Positions 62,954 through 64,000 of a DNA stretch of 64,000 nucleotides are shown in pieces. The stretch comes from Pseudomonas fluorescens (GTDB lineage: Bacteria > Pseudomonadota > Gammaproteobacteria > Pseudomonadales > Pseudomonadaceae): NCBI RefSeq assembly GCF_001307155.1, contig NZ_CP012830.1, positions 1,791,501 through 1,855,500 of the forward strand, given 5' to 3'. Position numbers and translations under genes: made by a program. Under the pieces are notes generated by a model that was not told where the DNA came from, made no database searches, and saw only the letters and a program-made list of their open reading frames with translations. The first letter of the stretch is position 1. Each line of letters opens with the position of its first letter.

Positions 62954-64000
62954 GCCGCCCGGCGTAGCAGCAGCAAAAGCATGGCTAACGCGGCCAGCAC
63001 CGCTCCGGTGATGAACGTGCTTTGTGCGCCAACGGTTTGCCACAGCCAGCCGGCGAGAACACTGGCAATCAACAGGCAAACGCCGCTGAGCAAATTGAAA
63101 ATGCCGAAGGCCGTGCCCTTCAGTTCGTCGGGGGCCGTATCAGCTACCAGTGTGGCGAGGATGCCTTGGCTGAATCCCATGTGCAGTCCCCACAGGGCTA
63201 CGCCCAGCATCATTGTCAGGGGCGAATGGCTTTGTGCGAGCACCAGGTCCGCCAACACCAGCAGCCCCATCCCTAGGCACAGCAATTTCGTGCGGCTGAT
63301 GCGATCGGACAGCCAGCCGGCCGGGTACGCGGACAGCGCATAGAACACCGACATAACCACCATCACCAGCGGCACCCAGGTGGCTGACAAACCGGCCTGC
63401 TGCGCCCGCAACACCAGAAATGCTTCGCTGAAACGCGCCAGCGTAAACACCCCGCCCACAATGACCACCCACCAGTACCCGGACGAGAAGTCGTGAAGGA
63501 CTCGCCAATGAATGGGCGATCGAAAGGTGTGCTTGCCAACAGCGTGCTCAGGCTCTTTTACACCGGCGACAATCAGCGCCACTGCGATGACCGCCGGGAT
63601 CACCGCGAACCAGAGCACCAGCTGGATATCGGCGAGCCAGAGCATCAGCGCAATGGCCAGCGCAGGGCCGACAAAGGCGCCGACAGTGTCCATCGACTGG
63701 CGTAAACCGAAACACGCACCGCGAATTTCCGGAGGCGCTACATCCGCCACCAAGGCATCGCGCGGCGAGCCGCGAATGCCTTTGCCGATACGATCGAGAA
63801 AGCGCGCGGTGAACACCACATCCACCGAGTGAGCCAGCGGGAACAGCGGTTTGGACAACGCGGCCATACCGTATCCCACTAACAGCAAGCCTTTGCGTCG
63901 ACCGATAAAGTCGCTGATCGCACCCGAGAAGACTTTGACGACCATCGCCGTCGCCTCGGCAATGCCCTCGATCACCCCGACGGTCAGCGCGCTCGCGCCC
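62950..64000 (-). CDS. MFS transporter, truncated by the window edge
   Basis: The coding frame is open to the last base, so the 5' end (helix 1 and more) is outside the window; an internal ATG at 63975 is not the start. The visible ~350 residues show about ten to eleven helices, motif A-like GAISDFIGRRKGLLLVGYG, RFLDRIGKGIRGSPRDALVAD and a symmetric YPAGWLSDRISRTKLLCLG. It resembles sugar-phosphate/antibiotic MFS carriers with the GKGIRGSPRDAL block. The substrate is unknown. Confidence 0.85.
   Translation of the reverse strand, partial: GASALTVGVIEGIAEATAMVVKVFSGAISDFIGRRKGLLLVGYGMAALSKPLFPLAHSVDVVFTARFLDRIGKGIRGSPRDALVADVAPPEIRGACFGLRQSMDTVGAFVGPALAIALMLWLADIQLVLWFAVIPAVIAVALIVAGVKEPEHAVGKHTFRSPIHWRVLHDFSSGYWWVVIVGGVFTLARFSEAFLVLRAQQAGLSATWVPLVMVVMSVFYALSAYPAGWLSDRISRTKLLCLGMGLLVLADLVLAQSHSPLTMMLGVALWGLHMGFSQGILATLVADTAPDELKGTAFGIFNLLSGVCLLIASVLAGWLWQTVGAQSTFITGAVLAALAMLLLLLRRAA

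Overview
The window is a chromosomal segment from a Pseudomonas, most likely of the P. fluorescens group. Three things point there. The gene order tonB-algH-ruvX-pyrR-pyrB-pyrC', yggS-proC-yggT-metX-metW-rdgB-hemW, thiS-thiG-trmB, ftsY-ftsE-ftsX-rpoH, laoRCBA, coaD-fdx-mutM and ilvD/folA is, from general knowledge, the Pseudomonas core order. The DNA is GC-rich with Pseudomonas-like codon use. The intergenic gaps are full of two REP repeat types typical of the fluorescens group. No rRNA, tRNA, prophage, complete insertion sequence or CRISPR array was seen.

Layout. 1-5.4 kb: end of gshB, a tonB, algH, ruvX and a pyrimidine operon whose pyrC' lacks dihydroorotase metal ligands. 5.4-7.9 kb: TM2 protein, NlpC/P60 hydrolase and pilT. 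8-15 kb: long plus-strand run yggS-proC-yggT-yggU-metX-metW-DUF4426-rdgB-hemW-DUF3392. 15-22.7 kb: mostly minus strand, trmB/thiG/thiS, DUF423, then (after plus-strand mtgA) rpoH and ftsXEY. 23-28.4 kb: an active/inactive M16 peptidase pair, rsmD, a YheT-type hydrolase and an AraC regulator. 28.5-34 kb: a sulfurtransferase and the laoRCBA long-chain alcohol/aldehyde oxidation genes. 34-39.8 kb: coaD, ferredoxin, mutM, an HDOD protein, an RlmI-type methyltransferase and a drug-efflux type MFS carrier. 39.8-49.9 kb: DUF4153 membrane protein, ilvD, a three-gene envelope O-acetylation-like cluster (MBOAT plus two SGNH proteins), a cystine symporter and folA. 50-53 kb: a DUF2868/DUF3482 membrane-protein/GTPase pair and a small Asp-rich orphan. 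53-60 kb: an aminoethylphosphonate-type uptake and catabolism operon with its LysR regulator. 60-64 kb: cadA and cadR with a near-perfect CadR operator, and a truncated MFS gene.

The most interesting parts are the MBOAT/SGNH/SGNH cluster, which has the make-up of a peptidoglycan O-acetylation locus and no glycan-synthesis genes beside it; the phosphonate operon, which pairs a PhnZ-like HD oxygenase with an FAD amine oxidase but has no PhnW/X/Y/A in the window; the uncharacterised DUF2868/DUF3482 pair; and a family of ~145 bp palindromic elements that split the thiS-thiG and laoC-laoB gene pairs. All functional calls come from reading motifs and from recalled family knowledge; no database search was possible.
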